The notes: generated from the sequence alone by a model not told the origin. DNA of 64,000 nt from Zooshikella harenae (GCF_018837975.1 NZ_JAGSOY010000025.1:1-64000), one strand, 5' to 3'; positions 44,152 through 54,367 are shown, counted from the stretch's first letter. Made by a program: numbers and translations.

Positions 44152-46044
44152 ATGAAATTATTCAACTACTCGATTTTACTCAGTGGGATATGTTTGTTTT
44201 CAGGGATGAGCTTTTCTGCAACACACTTTGAAGGACTGTACCAAATTATCAATAAGCATTCAGGTAAAGCACTTGAAGTAGCTGATCATGGTGAGTTTCA
44301 AGGTGCCAATGTGAGCCAGGGGAAATTTACATCTGGTATGAATCAATACTGGAAAATTCTACCAGTAGGTGAACAGCAATACAAATTGGTCAATGCCTTG
44401 AGTCAACAAGTGTTGGATATAGCTAATGCAGGGGTTGACAATGGAAATAATGTGCAGCAGTGGAAGGATAATAATACAGCAGCACAGAATTTTATTTTAA
44501 AAGAACTTGATGATGGAACATATAAAATTGAGAGTAAATTAACGGGAAAAGTGATAGATGTAGACCAATGGAGTCGTAGTGATGGAGGAAATGTAATCCA
44601 GTGGGGTTGGCACGGGGGAAATAATCAACGCTGGGAAATCATTCCAAAAGGTGCTGTGAATGTTCCAATGGAAGGTGTATATAAAATAACTTCGAAACAT
44701 AGTAGTAAAGTGTTGGATGTATCAGAACATTCAATGGAAGGTGCTGCCAATATTCAGCAGTGGACATATGGAGGTGGAAAAAATCAGCAATGGAAATTTC
44801 TACATCAAGGTGGTGGTTATTATAAAATAAAATCGGTACACAGTGGTTTAATGCTCGATGTAGCCAATGCCGAGGTTGGTGATGGGGTGAATATTCAGCA
44901 GTGGCATGAAAATGGAAATACAGCACAACTTTTTTCTCTTATCCAACAGGATGGATCAGATAACTTTTTGATTCGTAATAAAGCCAGCGGTAAGGTGTTA
45001 GATGTTACCGATTGGGCTATTCATAATGGCGCAAATATACAACAATGGACGGCATCTTCCCAGGCCAATCAATTATGGGAATTGGAACAAGTTAAAAACG
45101 GGGACCAGCCTACGCCGCCTAATAATTGTCGTCAACTGGTTTGGCAGGATGAGTTTAATTATCAGGGTAAGCCAGATGTTAATAAATGGGGATATGATAC
45201 CGGAGGGAGTGGCTGGGGAAATAATGAGCTGCAACATTATACGTCTCGTAAAGAAAATGCCTATGTAAATGGCAGTCATCTTGTTATTCAATTGCGCAAA
45301 GAACCCTTCCAAGCTAATAACTATACATCAGCTCGACTAGTGACACGAGGAAAAGGTGATTGGACTTATGGACGTGTTGAAGTAAAAGCCAAGCTGCCAG
45401 CTGGTCGTGGTACTTGGCCTGCTATTTGGATGTTACCTACAGACAGGAAAAATGGTGGTTGGCCGAACAGTGGTGAGATAGATATTATGGAGTATGTAGG
45501 TTCTCGACTTTGGCCATCATTCAATACACATGACAGCTAAAAATAAGCTATTAGAAACAACAGGTTAGAATTAATTCATATCATGGTTTTCATTAGACAT
45601 GAGTTAATTCAGGTTATAAACACTAACTGTATTGCTTTACCTGCAATGCCTTAGCTTCTAAATGGCCAAAGTCGAGTAGGTTATCAACCTAATATTGTGC
45701 ATGGAGCAGTGCACACTGAGTTAAGAAATCACATGCGAGGAAATAATTTTTCTGTTGATGCGCATCATGATCAGGTTGAAGAAAAAGAACAAATTTATGC
45801 AATTGAATGGACTCAACAACAAATTGATTTTTATATTAATGATAAAAAATACGGTACCTATGAAAATAATGGTAAAGGTATTGGATATTGGCCTTTTGAT
45901 GAGCGCTTTCATTTGATTTTAAATATTGCTTTTGGTGGTGATTGGGGGGGCACCAACGGTATTGATGATAGTATTTTTAGCAAGCCTGTTACTATGGACG
46001 TGGACTATGTGCGAGTATACCAACAAAAAGTGGACTGCAAATAG
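44152..46044 (+). pseudogene. GH16 beta-glucanase with ricin-type lectin domains, split by a MITE
   Basis: The gene encodes a signal peptide, two ricin-B-type trefoils with six QxW-like repeats (NQYWKI, AQNFIL, NQRWEI, NQQWKF, AQLFSL, NQLWEL; residues about 25-310), and a GH16 catalytic domain with GEIDIMEYVG, the catalytic Glu pair. A 174-bp element at 45503-45676 breaks it right after EYVG. The frame then stops at 45540, and the rest of GH16 (GYQPNIVHGAVHTE onward) is read from 45697. Removing the element and one target copy (180 bases) restores one 570-residue frame. It would have cut beta-1,3-glucans outside the cell; the truncated product lacks half the fold. Confidence 0.9.
45503..45676. 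mobile_element. MITE-like element, family 3 (174 bp)
   Basis: Perfect 15-bp terminal inverted repeats CTCGACTTTGGCCAT / ATGGCCAAAGTCGAG, flanked by a 6-bp target duplication TAGGTT (45497-45502 and 45677-45682). It contains an internal imperfect stem (GAATTAATTCAT / ATGAGTTAATTC). No transposase. It has inserted into the GH16 gene. Confidence 0.88.
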
Positions 46045-46113
46045 CTTGGATACTTTTAGGAAGTAAATTCCCATATTAAGGGTGATTAATATTGATCATT
46101 GCGAGAATGTAAA

Positions 46114-48843
46114 ATGATGAAACCTCATAGGCTAACAACTCAGAAACGATTACTTTCTTTACTCATCAGTTGTAGTGTGCTGATGTTAGGTAATAATGTA
46201 TTCGCAAAACCAGTCCTTGAACCTGCTCCAGGTAAATGGAAGGTCACAAATGATTATTCTGGCGCAACAAAGCCTAAAGGACAGCGCTATATTGCAGATA
46301 CTTTAACACGTCCAGTGCCGACTAATCGGTGGTGGTCTTCTATGATGTGGGATTTTCAAGGTAAGCAGCCTTTTTCGGAGCGTATGTACCCACATCCATT
46401 GGCTATTGCTGCTGAGCCTGATGGTTTAGGGGTAAGTTATCCAACGCAGGCAACGGTTGCCAATAAAGGTAAACACTATGAGTATTTATATTATAAGGGA
46501 GAAGGCTGGGATAAGCGTGATTTATTGATTAGTGTGAATGGGTTGCAGGCACAAGAAACAAAAATCAATGATTATTCGGATTGGACGGTATCAGCGCTAT
46601 GGCAACAAGGAAATAAGCAGCTAATTACGACAGCAGGACATGGTATTCCTTATATATTTGCACAGGCAAAAGGAGGTGATGCACGTATTGCACTGAATGA
46701 TTATGATAACAATTTAAATGTTTGGTATCGGCAGGGAGATAAAATTGGTTTAACCCTCAATGGACACCATTATGGCTTGTTTGCACCCAGTGATACTCAG
46801 TGGGTGTTACAAGGTAAGGAAGCCAAAGTCACTTTGGCAGGTACTCACGGTTATTTTTCTGTTGGAGTTTTGCCTAAAGCGGATGAGAGTACACTTAACC
46901 AATATGCACGTTATGCTTTTAATGTCGTCAAAGATACTCAAGTTAGTTGGAAGTTTAATGAAGAAGAAGGAACGTTAAAGGCCACTTATCATTTTATAAC
47001 TGAAGCCATAGAAAATCGTGGAGCAGATGAGCACACAATTATGGCGTTATATCCTCATCAGTGGAAACACAGCGAAAATGATTTCTTATCAGGTACCTAT
47101 ACATCTCCACGTGGTGTCATGAAAACCTTAACAGGAAATGAATTTACGACAACATCATACTTTCATGGCGTATTGCCAGGTTTACCGTTAGCAAAAAATA
47201 TTGATAAACAACGATTGTTGAATTATTTGCAGACGGCAGTTACCAAAATAAAACAGTCTGGTTTTCGGCCAGATACTTATTTTGGTGGTAAGGATATGGC
47301 TAAGCTAGCCCATTTATTACCAATTACTGAGCAGTTAAAAAACACTGCTTTACGCAATGAAATTATCACGATGCTTAAAGCTCAGTTAGCGCAATGGTTT
47401 GATGGAAGTGATAATAACACGCCATTATTTCATTATCATGCAGATTGGCATACCCTGGTAGGATATCCAGCAAGCTTTGGTTCAGACAAAGAGCTGAATG
47501 ACCACCATTTTCACTGGGGCTATTTTATTCAAGTTGCGGCCGCTATTGCACGTTATGATCAGGACTGGGCGAAAGATCAAGCATGGGGTGGTTTAATAAA
47601 AATGCTGATTCGTGATGCGGCGAATCCTGACCGAAAAGATCCTGACTTTCCCTTTATGCGTAATTTTGATCCTTATGCAGGACATAGCTGGGCATCAGGC
47701 CATGGTAATTTTGCACATGGAAATAACCAAGAGTCTTCGTCTGAAGATATGAACTTTGCAACAGGGCTTATCTTGTGGGGAGAAGCAACTCAAAATAAAA
47801 CCATTCGTGATTTAGGCATTTATATTTATACGACAGAACAAGAAGCAATTCATCAATATTGGTTTGATGTTGACCAAGAAAATTTCCCCAATAAATACGA
47901 ACCTGATATTGCGGCTATTGTTTGGGGGGCAGGCAGTGTTTATGCAACGTGGTGGACTGCAGAGCCAGAATCCATTCATGGCATAAATTTTTTACCTTTT
48001 CATGGTGGGTCGCTTTATTTAGGTCACCACCCTGATGCATTAGCGCGAAATTACCAAACACTATTAACATTTAATGGTGGTGAAGAAGGTAATGGTGGAA
48101 GTGCTGATGATTGGGAGGATATTATTTGGATGGCTCAGGCTTTCCGTGATGCTAATACGTTTTTAGCAAAATTTAATGCAAAAGCTGATCACTACCGTGT
48201 TGAAAGTGGTGAAACCAAAGCACATACTTATCATTGGTTATCGGCGTTGAACGACTTAGGGCTGGTTGATACAAACGTTATAGGTAGTTGGCCTTCAGCT
48301 GCGGTGTTTCAACGTGCTGGTAATCGAAGTTATGTGGCTTATAACGCAACGTGTAAAGAAAAGCAGGTTTCTTTTAATGATGGTATAACATTTTCCGTAA
48401 AACCTCAGCATATGGTCACGTTTCAAAATAATGAAATACGGCAACAAACTGTGATGGGATTATGTGATGGATCAGGTGATCCTGGTGGTGATACACCTGA
48501 TACACCTGATACACCTGATACACCTGATACACCGTCCATCCCGCCCACCAATAAACCCTATGGTGTTCAGCTAATCAGCCAGTCTGCAGCACGGTTTTTT
48601 GTAAAAAAAGCCAAATGGGTTGATGTCCATTATCAAATAAATCAGCAGCCACAACAAAACGTGCGTATGCAGCAAAATCAACAGGGACAATGGATTTTGC
48701 GAATTAATGATTTAAAGCCCAATGATGTAATTCGCTATTTTTTCACTATCGCTAATCCACTGGCAAAGGATACCTCTTGGCAGCGTATAACGATTAGTCG
48801 ACATACACCTGACAATAATGAAGGTATTATTGTTATTGATTAA
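46114..48843 (+). CDS. GH81 endo-beta-1,3-glucanase with glucan-binding domain
   Basis: A 909-residue exported enzyme. A signal peptide ends near NNVFA|KPV. The GH81 domain spans about residues 45-720: PTNRWWSSMMWD at the start, YFGGKDMAKLA, DHHFHWGYFI with the catalytic acid region, and ESSSEDMNFATG with the general base Glu. A linker of five DTP repeats leads to a C-terminal module (GVQLISQSAARFFVKKAKWV) like CBM56, a beta-1,3-glucan binder. It cuts laminarin or curdlan. ATG 46114 is chosen; a TTG at 46099 is weaker. It follows the split GH16 gene by 69 bases. Confidence 0.92.
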   Translation: MMKPHRLTTQKRLLSLLISCSVLMLGNNVFAKPVLEPAPGKWKVTNDYSGATKPKGQRYIADTLTRPVPTNRWWSSMMWDFQGKQPFSERMYPHPLAIAAEPDGLGVSYPTQATVANKGKHYEYLYYKGEGWDKRDLLISVNGLQAQETKINDYSDWTVSALWQQGNKQLITTAGHGIPYIFAQAKGGDARIALNDYDNNLNVWYRQGDKIGLTLNGHHYGLFAPSDTQWVLQGKEAKVTLAGTHGYFSVGVLPKADESTLNQYARYAFNVVKDTQVSWKFNEEEGTLKATYHFITEAIENRGADEHTIMALYPHQWKHSENDFLSGTYTSPRGVMKTLTGNEFTTTSYFHGVLPGLPLAKNIDKQRLLNYLQTAVTKIKQSGFRPDTYFGGKDMAKLAHLLPITEQLKNTALRNEIITMLKAQLAQWFDGSDNNTPLFHYHADWHTLVGYPASFGSDKELNDHHFHWGYFIQVAAAIARYDQDWAKDQAWGGLIKMLIRDAANPDRKDPDFPFMRNFDPYAGHSWASGHGNFAHGNNQESSSEDMNFATGLILWGEATQNKTIRDLGIYIYTTEQEAIHQYWFDVDQENFPNKYEPDIAAIVWGAGSVYATWWTAEPESIHGINFLPFHGGSLYLGHHPDALARNYQTLLTFNGGEEGNGGSADDWEDIIWMAQAFRDANTFLAKFNAKADHYRVESGETKAHTYHWLSALNDLGLVDTNVIGSWPSAAVFQRAGNRSYVAYNATCKEKQVSFNDGITFSVKPQHMVTFQNNEIRQQTVMGLCDGSGDPGGDTPDTPDTPDTPDTPSIPPTNKPYGVQLISQSAARFFVKKAKWVDVHYQINQQPQQNVRMQQNQQGQWILRINDLKPNDVIRYFFTIANPLAKDTSWQRITISRHTPDNNEGIIVID
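48490..48534 (+). repeat. Five 9-bp tandem repeats in the GH81 linker
   Basis: GATACACCT x5 (last unit ends G), coding for Asp-Thr-Pro repeats. Copy number could change by slippage without shifting the frame. Confidence 0.95.
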
Positions 48844-48850
48844 TTGTTTA

Positions 48851-48897
48851 CTTCACCCCAATTTTGTTTAAGTAGCTGTTATAGGATTGGGGTGAAG
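48851..48897 (+). terminator. Terminator after GH81
   Basis: A perfect 12-bp stem CTTCACCCCAAT / ATTGGGGTGAAG with a 23-base loop, then GCTTTTGGATTTT. Confidence 0.7.
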
Positions 48898-48940
48898 GCT
48901 TTTGGATTTTCTCTGTCAAGTTGTCTGAGATAAAAGTGCT

Positions 48941-49969
48941 ATGAAATTAACAGTGAAGTTAGCGATATTTGCCTCGGTGGTTCATGTTTCCAACTTGATG
49001 GCAACTCAGCAAAGTGATCAAGTACCACCAGTGATTTATGATGGTTGTTCAGCTTATGATATCGCGTCATTAGCACCTAAACTAAAAAGTTCACCCATTA
49101 AAGCATTTCGTCACCAATATAGCCAAATTTTAACTCACTGGTTTAAACCTTTTCATATGGTTCACGATGCGGTTGCAAATCCTGGTAAATCTACAACGAT
49201 AACAGCTAAATTTGATTATGATCGGGTATGGCATAAAGATCTGGAAGATGAGGATATTCATGCTTATCTATTTGGTACAGGCATGGAACAATGGACATAT
49301 TTAGGTCAGTATACAACAAATAATGATGGAAAAATTCATGTTAAGATTCCCGGTCAGAAAGCAGGTGATTATGTAATAAGAATGGTTGTGGAAGGTGATG
49401 GTACGACAGTAGATGGCTTTCTTAGCGTACGTCAACCTAAGCATGAAGCCATTGTATTTGATTTGGATGGTACACTGACCATTTCGGATGCAGAGCAAGT
49501 GGGAGATTATATAGGTATTAAAACCGCTACGCCGTTTTATTATGCGAAAGAAACCCTGCAAGCATACCGAGAAAAAGGCTATCAACTTATTTTCTTATCA
49601 GCTCGGCCTTATTGGTTAGCAAAAGATAGCCGAGATTGGCTACAGCATACCATGCAACAACCAGACTGGCATTTACACACTAATGAAAATGGTGAACTGA
49701 CTAAAGCTGGACAGGGACATAAGGCATTTAAAACCAAATATTTAAAGAGATTACAAAAAGAGAGAAACCTAAAAATTGTGCGTGCTTATGGTAATGCGCA
49801 ATCAGATATTGATGCTTATGAAGAGGCTGGTATTCCAAAAGCAGAAACTTACATTTTGGGAGAGAATGCTGGCAATGATGGTACTCAAGTGGTGGGTGAT
49901 GATTACGTATACCATTTCACATCAGTCGTTGCTTCGATGCCAGAAGCAAAATGTAAGCAGCTTAAGTAG
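48941..49969 (+). CDS. Exported lipin-like (LNS2-type) HAD phosphatase
   Basis: A 342-residue protein with a probable short signal peptide (KLAIFASVVHVSNLMA). Residues about 60-165 form a beta-sandwich-like part, and from about 168 a HAD domain begins with the catalytic VFDLDGTLTISDAE (DxDxT), then IFLSARPYWLA and the late YGNAQSDIDAYEEAGIP. This resembles the lipin/Smp2 (LNS2) domain and proteins annotated as phosphatidylinositol-transfer-like. It may remove phosphate from a lipid or sugar substrate outside the cytoplasm. It lies downstream of the glucanase genes after a terminator. Confidence 0.75.
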   Translation: MKLTVKLAIFASVVHVSNLMATQQSDQVPPVIYDGCSAYDIASLAPKLKSSPIKAFRHQYSQILTHWFKPFHMVHDAVANPGKSTTITAKFDYDRVWHKDLEDEDIHAYLFGTGMEQWTYLGQYTTNNDGKIHVKIPGQKAGDYVIRMVVEGDGTTVDGFLSVRQPKHEAIVFDLDGTLTISDAEQVGDYIGIKTATPFYYAKETLQAYREKGYQLIFLSARPYWLAKDSRDWLQHTMQQPDWHLHTNENGELTKAGQGHKAFKTKYLKRLQKERNLKIVRAYGNAQSDIDAYEEAGIPKAETYILGENAGNDGTQVVGDDYVYHFTSVVASMPEAKCKQLK

Positions 49970-50194
49970 TTGTTTTATGATCAGCAAGCTGATTAGCGGC
50001 TTTGGCTTTGTAGGGTTAAGCTTGCTGATGCTATATGGGTGGCAAAGCTTTAGTTGCGAATAATTCTCATTTGTTTTAGTATGGTTATGTCAGCATCTAT
50101 CTAAAGTGGACCATGCGTAAAGTAGGGTAACAGTTTCTTCCCTATTTATTTTGCACATGGACCATTAGAGAAAAGCTTGTGTAAACCATCGTGA

Positions 50195-51082
50195 ATGAGG
50201 TTGTCTGCATTGGGAAGTTTAAACCCTCGTGAAAAAGCCGTAGAAAAGGTAGCGCCTGCGAAAAAAAAGCGTAATTCACCACAGTTATTATCTGTTATTA
50301 AAACGATGCGAATCTCGCCGTATATGCAGCGTATTACGTTAACGGGTGATTCGTTAAAAAATTTTCCCGTTGGGCGAGGTGGAGCCCATATTAAAGTGTT
50401 TTTTCCTCTACCCCATCAGCAACAACCTGTATTACCTACGTTAGGTCCTTCAGGGGTAATCTGGCCTCCAAAAGAAGAAAAACCAATTACCCGTACCTAT
50501 AGTGTTCGACACTATGATCCTCAGCTAAATCAGCTAACAATTGACTTTGTTCTGCATGGTGAAAAGAGTCCTGCATCAGGCTGGGCATTAAATGCAAGAG
50601 TGGGAGATAAAATTGGTATTGCAGGTCCTGGAGGCCCTGATCCTTTACTAACTCCCGCAGATTGGCACATTATTAGTGGTGATATGACAGCATTACCCGC
50701 TATTTCGGCGATACTCGAAATGCTTCCAGAGCATGCACAAGGACATGTTTTTATTGAAGTAAAAAATCAAGCAGAAAAACAAATATTAACTACTGCAGCT
50801 AAAGGCCTTAAGGTTCACTGGCTGTATAGTGAGCATCAACCAGCTGGAACAACCTCGCTTCAGTTAGAGGCGATTCAACATGTACCAAAACCTGTTAATG
50901 CATCCTCGATATCTGCCTGGGTTGCTGGAGAAAATGCGGCTGTCATTGCTATTCGTGACTATTTAAAAGAAAAATATGGGTTAAACAAAAAAAGCCTTTA
51001 TGCCGTACCTTACTGGCGCTATGGTTATGATGAAGAAGGGTATCATGCAGAGCGGCATAAAGTGATGGATGAATCGTATTAA
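50195..51082 (+). CDS. Siderophore-interacting protein (ferric-siderophore reductase, ViuB-like)
   Basis: A 295-residue FAD-dependent reductase of the SIP family. The flavin site is in ITRTYSVRHYD, with IDFVLHGEKSPASGWALNA, and the C-terminal SIP domain ends PYWRYGYDEEGYHAERH. It reduces iron in siderophores in the cytoplasm, using NAD(P)H. The N-terminal 25 residues are Lys/Pro-rich. The ATG at 50195 lacks a strong ribosome site. No siderophore synthesis gene or TonB receptor is in the window, and no Fur box was clear. Confidence 0.9.
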   Translation: MRLSALGSLNPREKAVEKVAPAKKKRNSPQLLSVIKTMRISPYMQRITLTGDSLKNFPVGRGGAHIKVFFPLPHQQQPVLPTLGPSGVIWPPKEEKPITRTYSVRHYDPQLNQLTIDFVLHGEKSPASGWALNARVGDKIGIAGPGGPDPLLTPADWHIISGDMTALPAISAILEMLPEHAQGHVFIEVKNQAEKQILTTAAKGLKVHWLYSEHQPAGTTSLQLEAIQHVPKPVNASSISAWVAGENAAVIAIRDYLKEKYGLNKKSLYAVPYWRYGYDEEGYHAERHKVMDESY

Positions 51083-51153
51083 ACACAGATAACATACGGA
51101 CGCCGTAAAAATTGCTGATTTAACTATATTTTTATAGGCTAATAAGTGAGTGT

Positions 51154-51405
51154 TTAAACAATTATTTTTAAGGCAATATAAGGAACAATATTTAAAATAA
51201 TCGTTGCTAACTTATAACAGGCTAAGTACTGAAAATAAGTTGATAACAAATTAGTTTGTTTTACACCAAAAAGCTTATTATGAAGTGCTGTGATACGCTC
51301 TTTCATTATAATAATTGAAAGCGTGGAGATTAGTAATATGCCTATATTGATGATTGAGCACCAACCTAAAAAACTTGTGACTATGGCAATATTTGGCATA
51401 TCCAT
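51154..51405 (-). CDS. DUF6868-like small membrane protein
   Basis: An 83-residue protein with two hydrophobic segments (about residues 5-32 and 58-80) around a basic loop (KERITALHNKLFGVKQ). The pattern FLGWCSIINIGILL, the HxxLF motif, and KLATIILNIVPYIAL match small proteins of the DUF6868 type, of unknown function. AGGAG is about seven bases upstream of the ATG. A frame on the other strand (51290-51475) is its shadow. Confidence 0.72.
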   Translation of the reverse strand: MDMPNIAIVTSFLGWCSIINIGILLISTLSIIIMKERITALHNKLFGVKQTNLLSTYFQYLACYKLATIILNIVPYIALKIIV

Positions 51406-51537
51406 AATATTCTCCTATTTAATATGTGAATGGCTTACCTCTACAAGTGTATTTGATAAGTACCCATTAGTATAAGTGGTGTATAGGTATGAGTAGGTTG
51501 ACCACCAGGCACCATATTGTGTGACTGGTGGAATAAG

Positions 51538-52974
51538 TTACGATTGAATAATTTCTGGCCAGCGTTGAATGCTTTTTTTACGTAGTGCCGAAGCAAGATC
51601 ACGTAATGGTTGTTCGATAGGACCTGGTATATTATGTGGTGTATAAAATGTAGACATCACTAGTTCATGAACAACTTGCTCTTGTATATCACGACAAGCG
51701 TTTTCTAAATCGCGGCGTCTGGGCCACTCGTTAAATTCCATATGAGGGGATTTTTTCAAGCAATAACGTAATGCTAGCTTGCACTCATCCAGTGTACCTA
51801 CACATTCCCATGGTTTAATCGTTGCTGTAGTCAGCTCTACCATATACTTACGGATCGTGGGAAGTTTAAACAGGTCCTGGCCAAATATATTGATTAATGT
51901 TTGTTGTTCAAAGAAAGGGTATAAAGCCATGTAAGTAAAGGCACATTTATGACAATTATTACACCACTTATTTTTTCCCATGCCCATATTACAGCTAAAA
52001 AAAGCATCAAAATACTGAGGGAAATGGCTGAACATTTCTCCTAGTCGAAAGTCGGTGAATGGGCGAGCGATACTGAATAATTTAGCTTCTTGTAATACTG
52101 AGTGTTGAATAAACGTATTAAAAAAGTTTTCAAATGTTGATGTCTTACCACTTTGGTGATTTACCTCAACACCTTTATAAACGAGGTTGGAATCATCAGC
52201 AGAATGCTCAGCACCTGTTACAAGGTATTTGAAGCCTGTTAGATAACTAATAATAAGACTTGCTGCTGTGATCACTTGTAAATAGGGTTCTGCCCCCCAG
52301 GGATATACAGCATCAGTTTTTGCTTGCTCGCTTAAACAAAAGTCAAAAGCATATTTTTCTGGGTTGCCTGAACGGTCAATCACTCTTAAACGAATTGGGT
52401 TGGGATGTGCACTTAACCACGCAAATGGAAGACCAATACCCTTTAACAGTTCGGCTGATACACAGGAATCTTTACCTCCACCATTTAGCATTAATGCTTT
52501 TTCCTCTGCATGAGGGAAGGGTATTGGCTCTAATGGAATGTTCCCTGATGACAGAACGGTGACAGGTCGAGATGGATCAAGTCCTTGTAGGAATCGAAAT
52601 TCAGCTAGGGCTGCGATCATGCGTTGTTCAAGTAATGCACATTCTTGGGGATTGAGTGCTGCACAAGCGCAACGGACAGTTGCAAAATCACTTAAGATGA
52701 AGTATCCAGCGGCAAAAGCTAAGCCAAGATTAACAAATAAGGAATGATGACTTTCTCGGTTTAAGTTTGACAGTTGATGTATAGGTAAGTCGAAACGTAC
52801 CCAGCTATCGTAGTGTTGATTACCTACCCGGTAAGTGAAAATAATGTCAGGGAACTTCAACTCGTAATCTTCGAATATTAGCTCTTTGTTTCGAGGTAAA
52901 GGATCTTTGAAGAGGTTACGAACTTTTTTTAAAGGCCTTTTCAAGGCAGATAACCGGGTAGTGGACATCTGCAT
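51538..52974 (-). CDS. MurL-like protein (UDP-MurNAc-L-Ala-L-Glu epimerase family)
   Basis: A 478-residue protein. Near residue 160 it has ALMLNGGGKDSCVSAELL, a PP-loop-like ATP motif, and near residue 340 the cysteine cluster KWCNNCHKCAFTYM, both as in MurL-type proteins. MurL (Xanthomonas) epimerises the terminal L-Glu of UDP-MurNAc-L-Ala-L-Glu, acting with MurD2. No murD2 is adjacent. The family match is by pattern from memory; another PP-loop adenylating enzyme is possible. The gene stands alone, with a 454-bp gap upstream. No signal peptide. Confidence 0.5.
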   Translation of the reverse strand: MQMSTTRLSALKRPLKKVRNLFKDPLPRNKELIFEDYELKFPDIIFTYRVGNQHYDSWVRFDLPIHQLSNLNRESHHSLFVNLGLAFAAGYFILSDFATVRCACAALNPQECALLEQRMIAALAEFRFLQGLDPSRPVTVLSSGNIPLEPIPFPHAEEKALMLNGGGKDSCVSAELLKGIGLPFAWLSAHPNPIRLRVIDRSGNPEKYAFDFCLSEQAKTDAVYPWGAEPYLQVITAASLIISYLTGFKYLVTGAEHSADDSNLVYKGVEVNHQSGKTSTFENFFNTFIQHSVLQEAKLFSIARPFTDFRLGEMFSHFPQYFDAFFSCNMGMGKNKWCNNCHKCAFTYMALYPFFEQQTLINIFGQDLFKLPTIRKYMVELTTATIKPWECVGTLDECKLALRYCLKKSPHMEFNEWPRRRDLENACRDIQEQVVHELVMSTFYTPHNIPGPIEQPLRDLASALRKKSIQRWPEIIQS

Positions 52975-53428
52975 AAATCTGTTCCTTATTTAAACAGTAT
53001 GTTAGTTGGGGCTCGACTCAACTTCCCATTATTTGTTTTTACCGTAACTTTGTATCTATACGGCCTTTTGCCCCTTGCTAAACAGTATACATAGTAAAAG
53101 GGTGTTGAAAAACATAATGTTAAAGAGAATATGTTTGTTATTGAGATAGCCTTCGCCAATCATTTCTAGGGGACAACTACGTTAAGTTTATGCTAATCCA
53201 GAGAGATGGTTCATCATGCTATTGATAAACATTTGTTGCGGATAAATGAATATGCAAATACTACCACAGGATTATTAGCACATCCTGAAGTGAAGCTTTT
53301 ATGCGGTACTGGAATGTTTTAGAGGAAATAGAGAATGAGTCGTTTGCTATTCGTCAGTAGTTACTTCCATCCTTGGTTGTAACTGACTCAATAGCTAAGA
53401 ATGTTTAGTTTTACAACGGGTTAATTGT
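52975..53428. other. Intergenic region with a short ORF remnant
   Basis: 454 bases. A 38-codon ORF at 53206-53322 (+) has protein-like composition (HLLRINEYANTTTGLLAHPE) but no ribosome site, and its upstream frame is closed at once. It may be a gene remnant. I see no repeat or terminator. Confidence 0.4.
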
Positions 53429-54367
53429 TTAAGGTTTTACGAGTAAAGGAATGCATATATCAAATATCCATTTCCCTTCTGGGTAGTCTGAGGCATTGTT
53501 ATAATAGATTTCATAACAGGGTTGCTCGCCACACTCATAACCATTGTCAACCAACCAGGTGAAGGCGTTGTCCCAGGCTTGTTGGAATTGGTCTGGCTTC
53601 ACTTCAAAGTGGCATACTGCAAATGGTCCTCCCTGAAGCGTCTGAGTGGCAATGGGATCTTCAAGTGTAGCACCAGGTGGAAGGGTTATGCATGCATCCA
53701 CACGACACTTTTCTGGGGGGGTGACCTCTGGGTTATCCCAGTACACACCTAAAACTATGCCTGTATTAAGAAGTCCCTTGGGGGCAGCCCATTGACATAA
53801 TTCGTTAAAAGCCTTTTCACACGTATCAGGACCATAAGGTCCAATTTTTCTAACGTAAGCAACATGGTATTCAGGTAGCGTCTTGATTTCGGCTTTCACT
53901 TCGATGCTCCTATTTATCTTGGGTAAATCACTCAGTGAAGGTGTCATAGCATACGTTGCTTTCAGTGATAGGACGTTTTCCTTATTGCTAGGGTTGTTTC
54001 CAAACTTGCGTTTTTGCTTGCGGTAGGCAGAAGGGGTCATCTTAAAGTGTTGTCTAAACGCCTTTGAAAAATTTTGTGAACTGGAGAAAGCGTAGTGTAA
54101 TGCGATGGTTGTAATACTGTCATTGGGTTTGTATAACAGGTGGTTTGCTGCTACTTCCAGTCTGATTCGGCGGGTAAATTCGGCTATCGTTTCACCCACA
54201 ACGGCTTTAAATATACGGTGAAAGTGAAACATCGAAAAAGAAGCTTGTTGGGCAATTTCTTCTAAGGAAAGTTCTTGGTCCAAATTTTGACTGATATAGT
54301 TCATGGCAAGACATACACGCCTTTTATATTCGAGGGCGGTATGTTGTGTTATCGTCTTTTGTTCCAT
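53429..54367 (-). CDS. AraC-family regulator with GyrI-like effector domain
   Basis: A 312-residue regulator. The N-terminal AraC helix-turn-helix pair covers about residues 10-115 (LSLEEIAQQASFSMFHFHRIFK, then TIALHYAFSSSQNFSKAF with the conserved MTPSAYRK). A GyrI-like/AraC_E_bind domain follows from about 150 to 312 (HVAYVRKIGPYG, GVYWDNPEVTPPEKCRVDAC), which binds small molecules, often drugs. The neighbour is a GFA gene on the same strand; the target is not known. Confidence 0.9.
   Translation of the reverse strand: MEQKTITQHTALEYKRRVCLAMNYISQNLDQELSLEEIAQQASFSMFHFHRIFKAVVGETIAEFTRRIRLEVAANHLLYKPNDSITTIALHYAFSSSQNFSKAFRQHFKMTPSAYRKQKRKFGNNPSNKENVLSLKATYAMTPSLSDLPKINRSIEVKAEIKTLPEYHVAYVRKIGPYGPDTCEKAFNELCQWAAPKGLLNTGIVLGVYWDNPEVTPPEKCRVDACITLPPGATLEDPIATQTLQGGPFAVCHFEVKPDQFQQAWDNAFTWLVDNGYECGEQPCYEIYYNNASDYPEGKWIFDICIPLLVKP

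Noticed and set aside
48490..48534. CRISPR-like direct repeats
   Set aside because: They are 9-bp tandem units coding for a DTP linker inside the GH81 gene.
49977..50063. 28-codon ORF coding for a hydrophobic peptide
   Set aside because: It has no clear ribosome site, and an 11-bp inverted repeat (ATCAGCAAGCT / AGCTTGCTGAT) within it suggests a hairpin after the lipin-like gene rather than a gene.
51290..51475. 61-codon plus-strand ORF
   Set aside because: It lies opposite the better supported DUF6868-like gene, which has a strong ribosome site.
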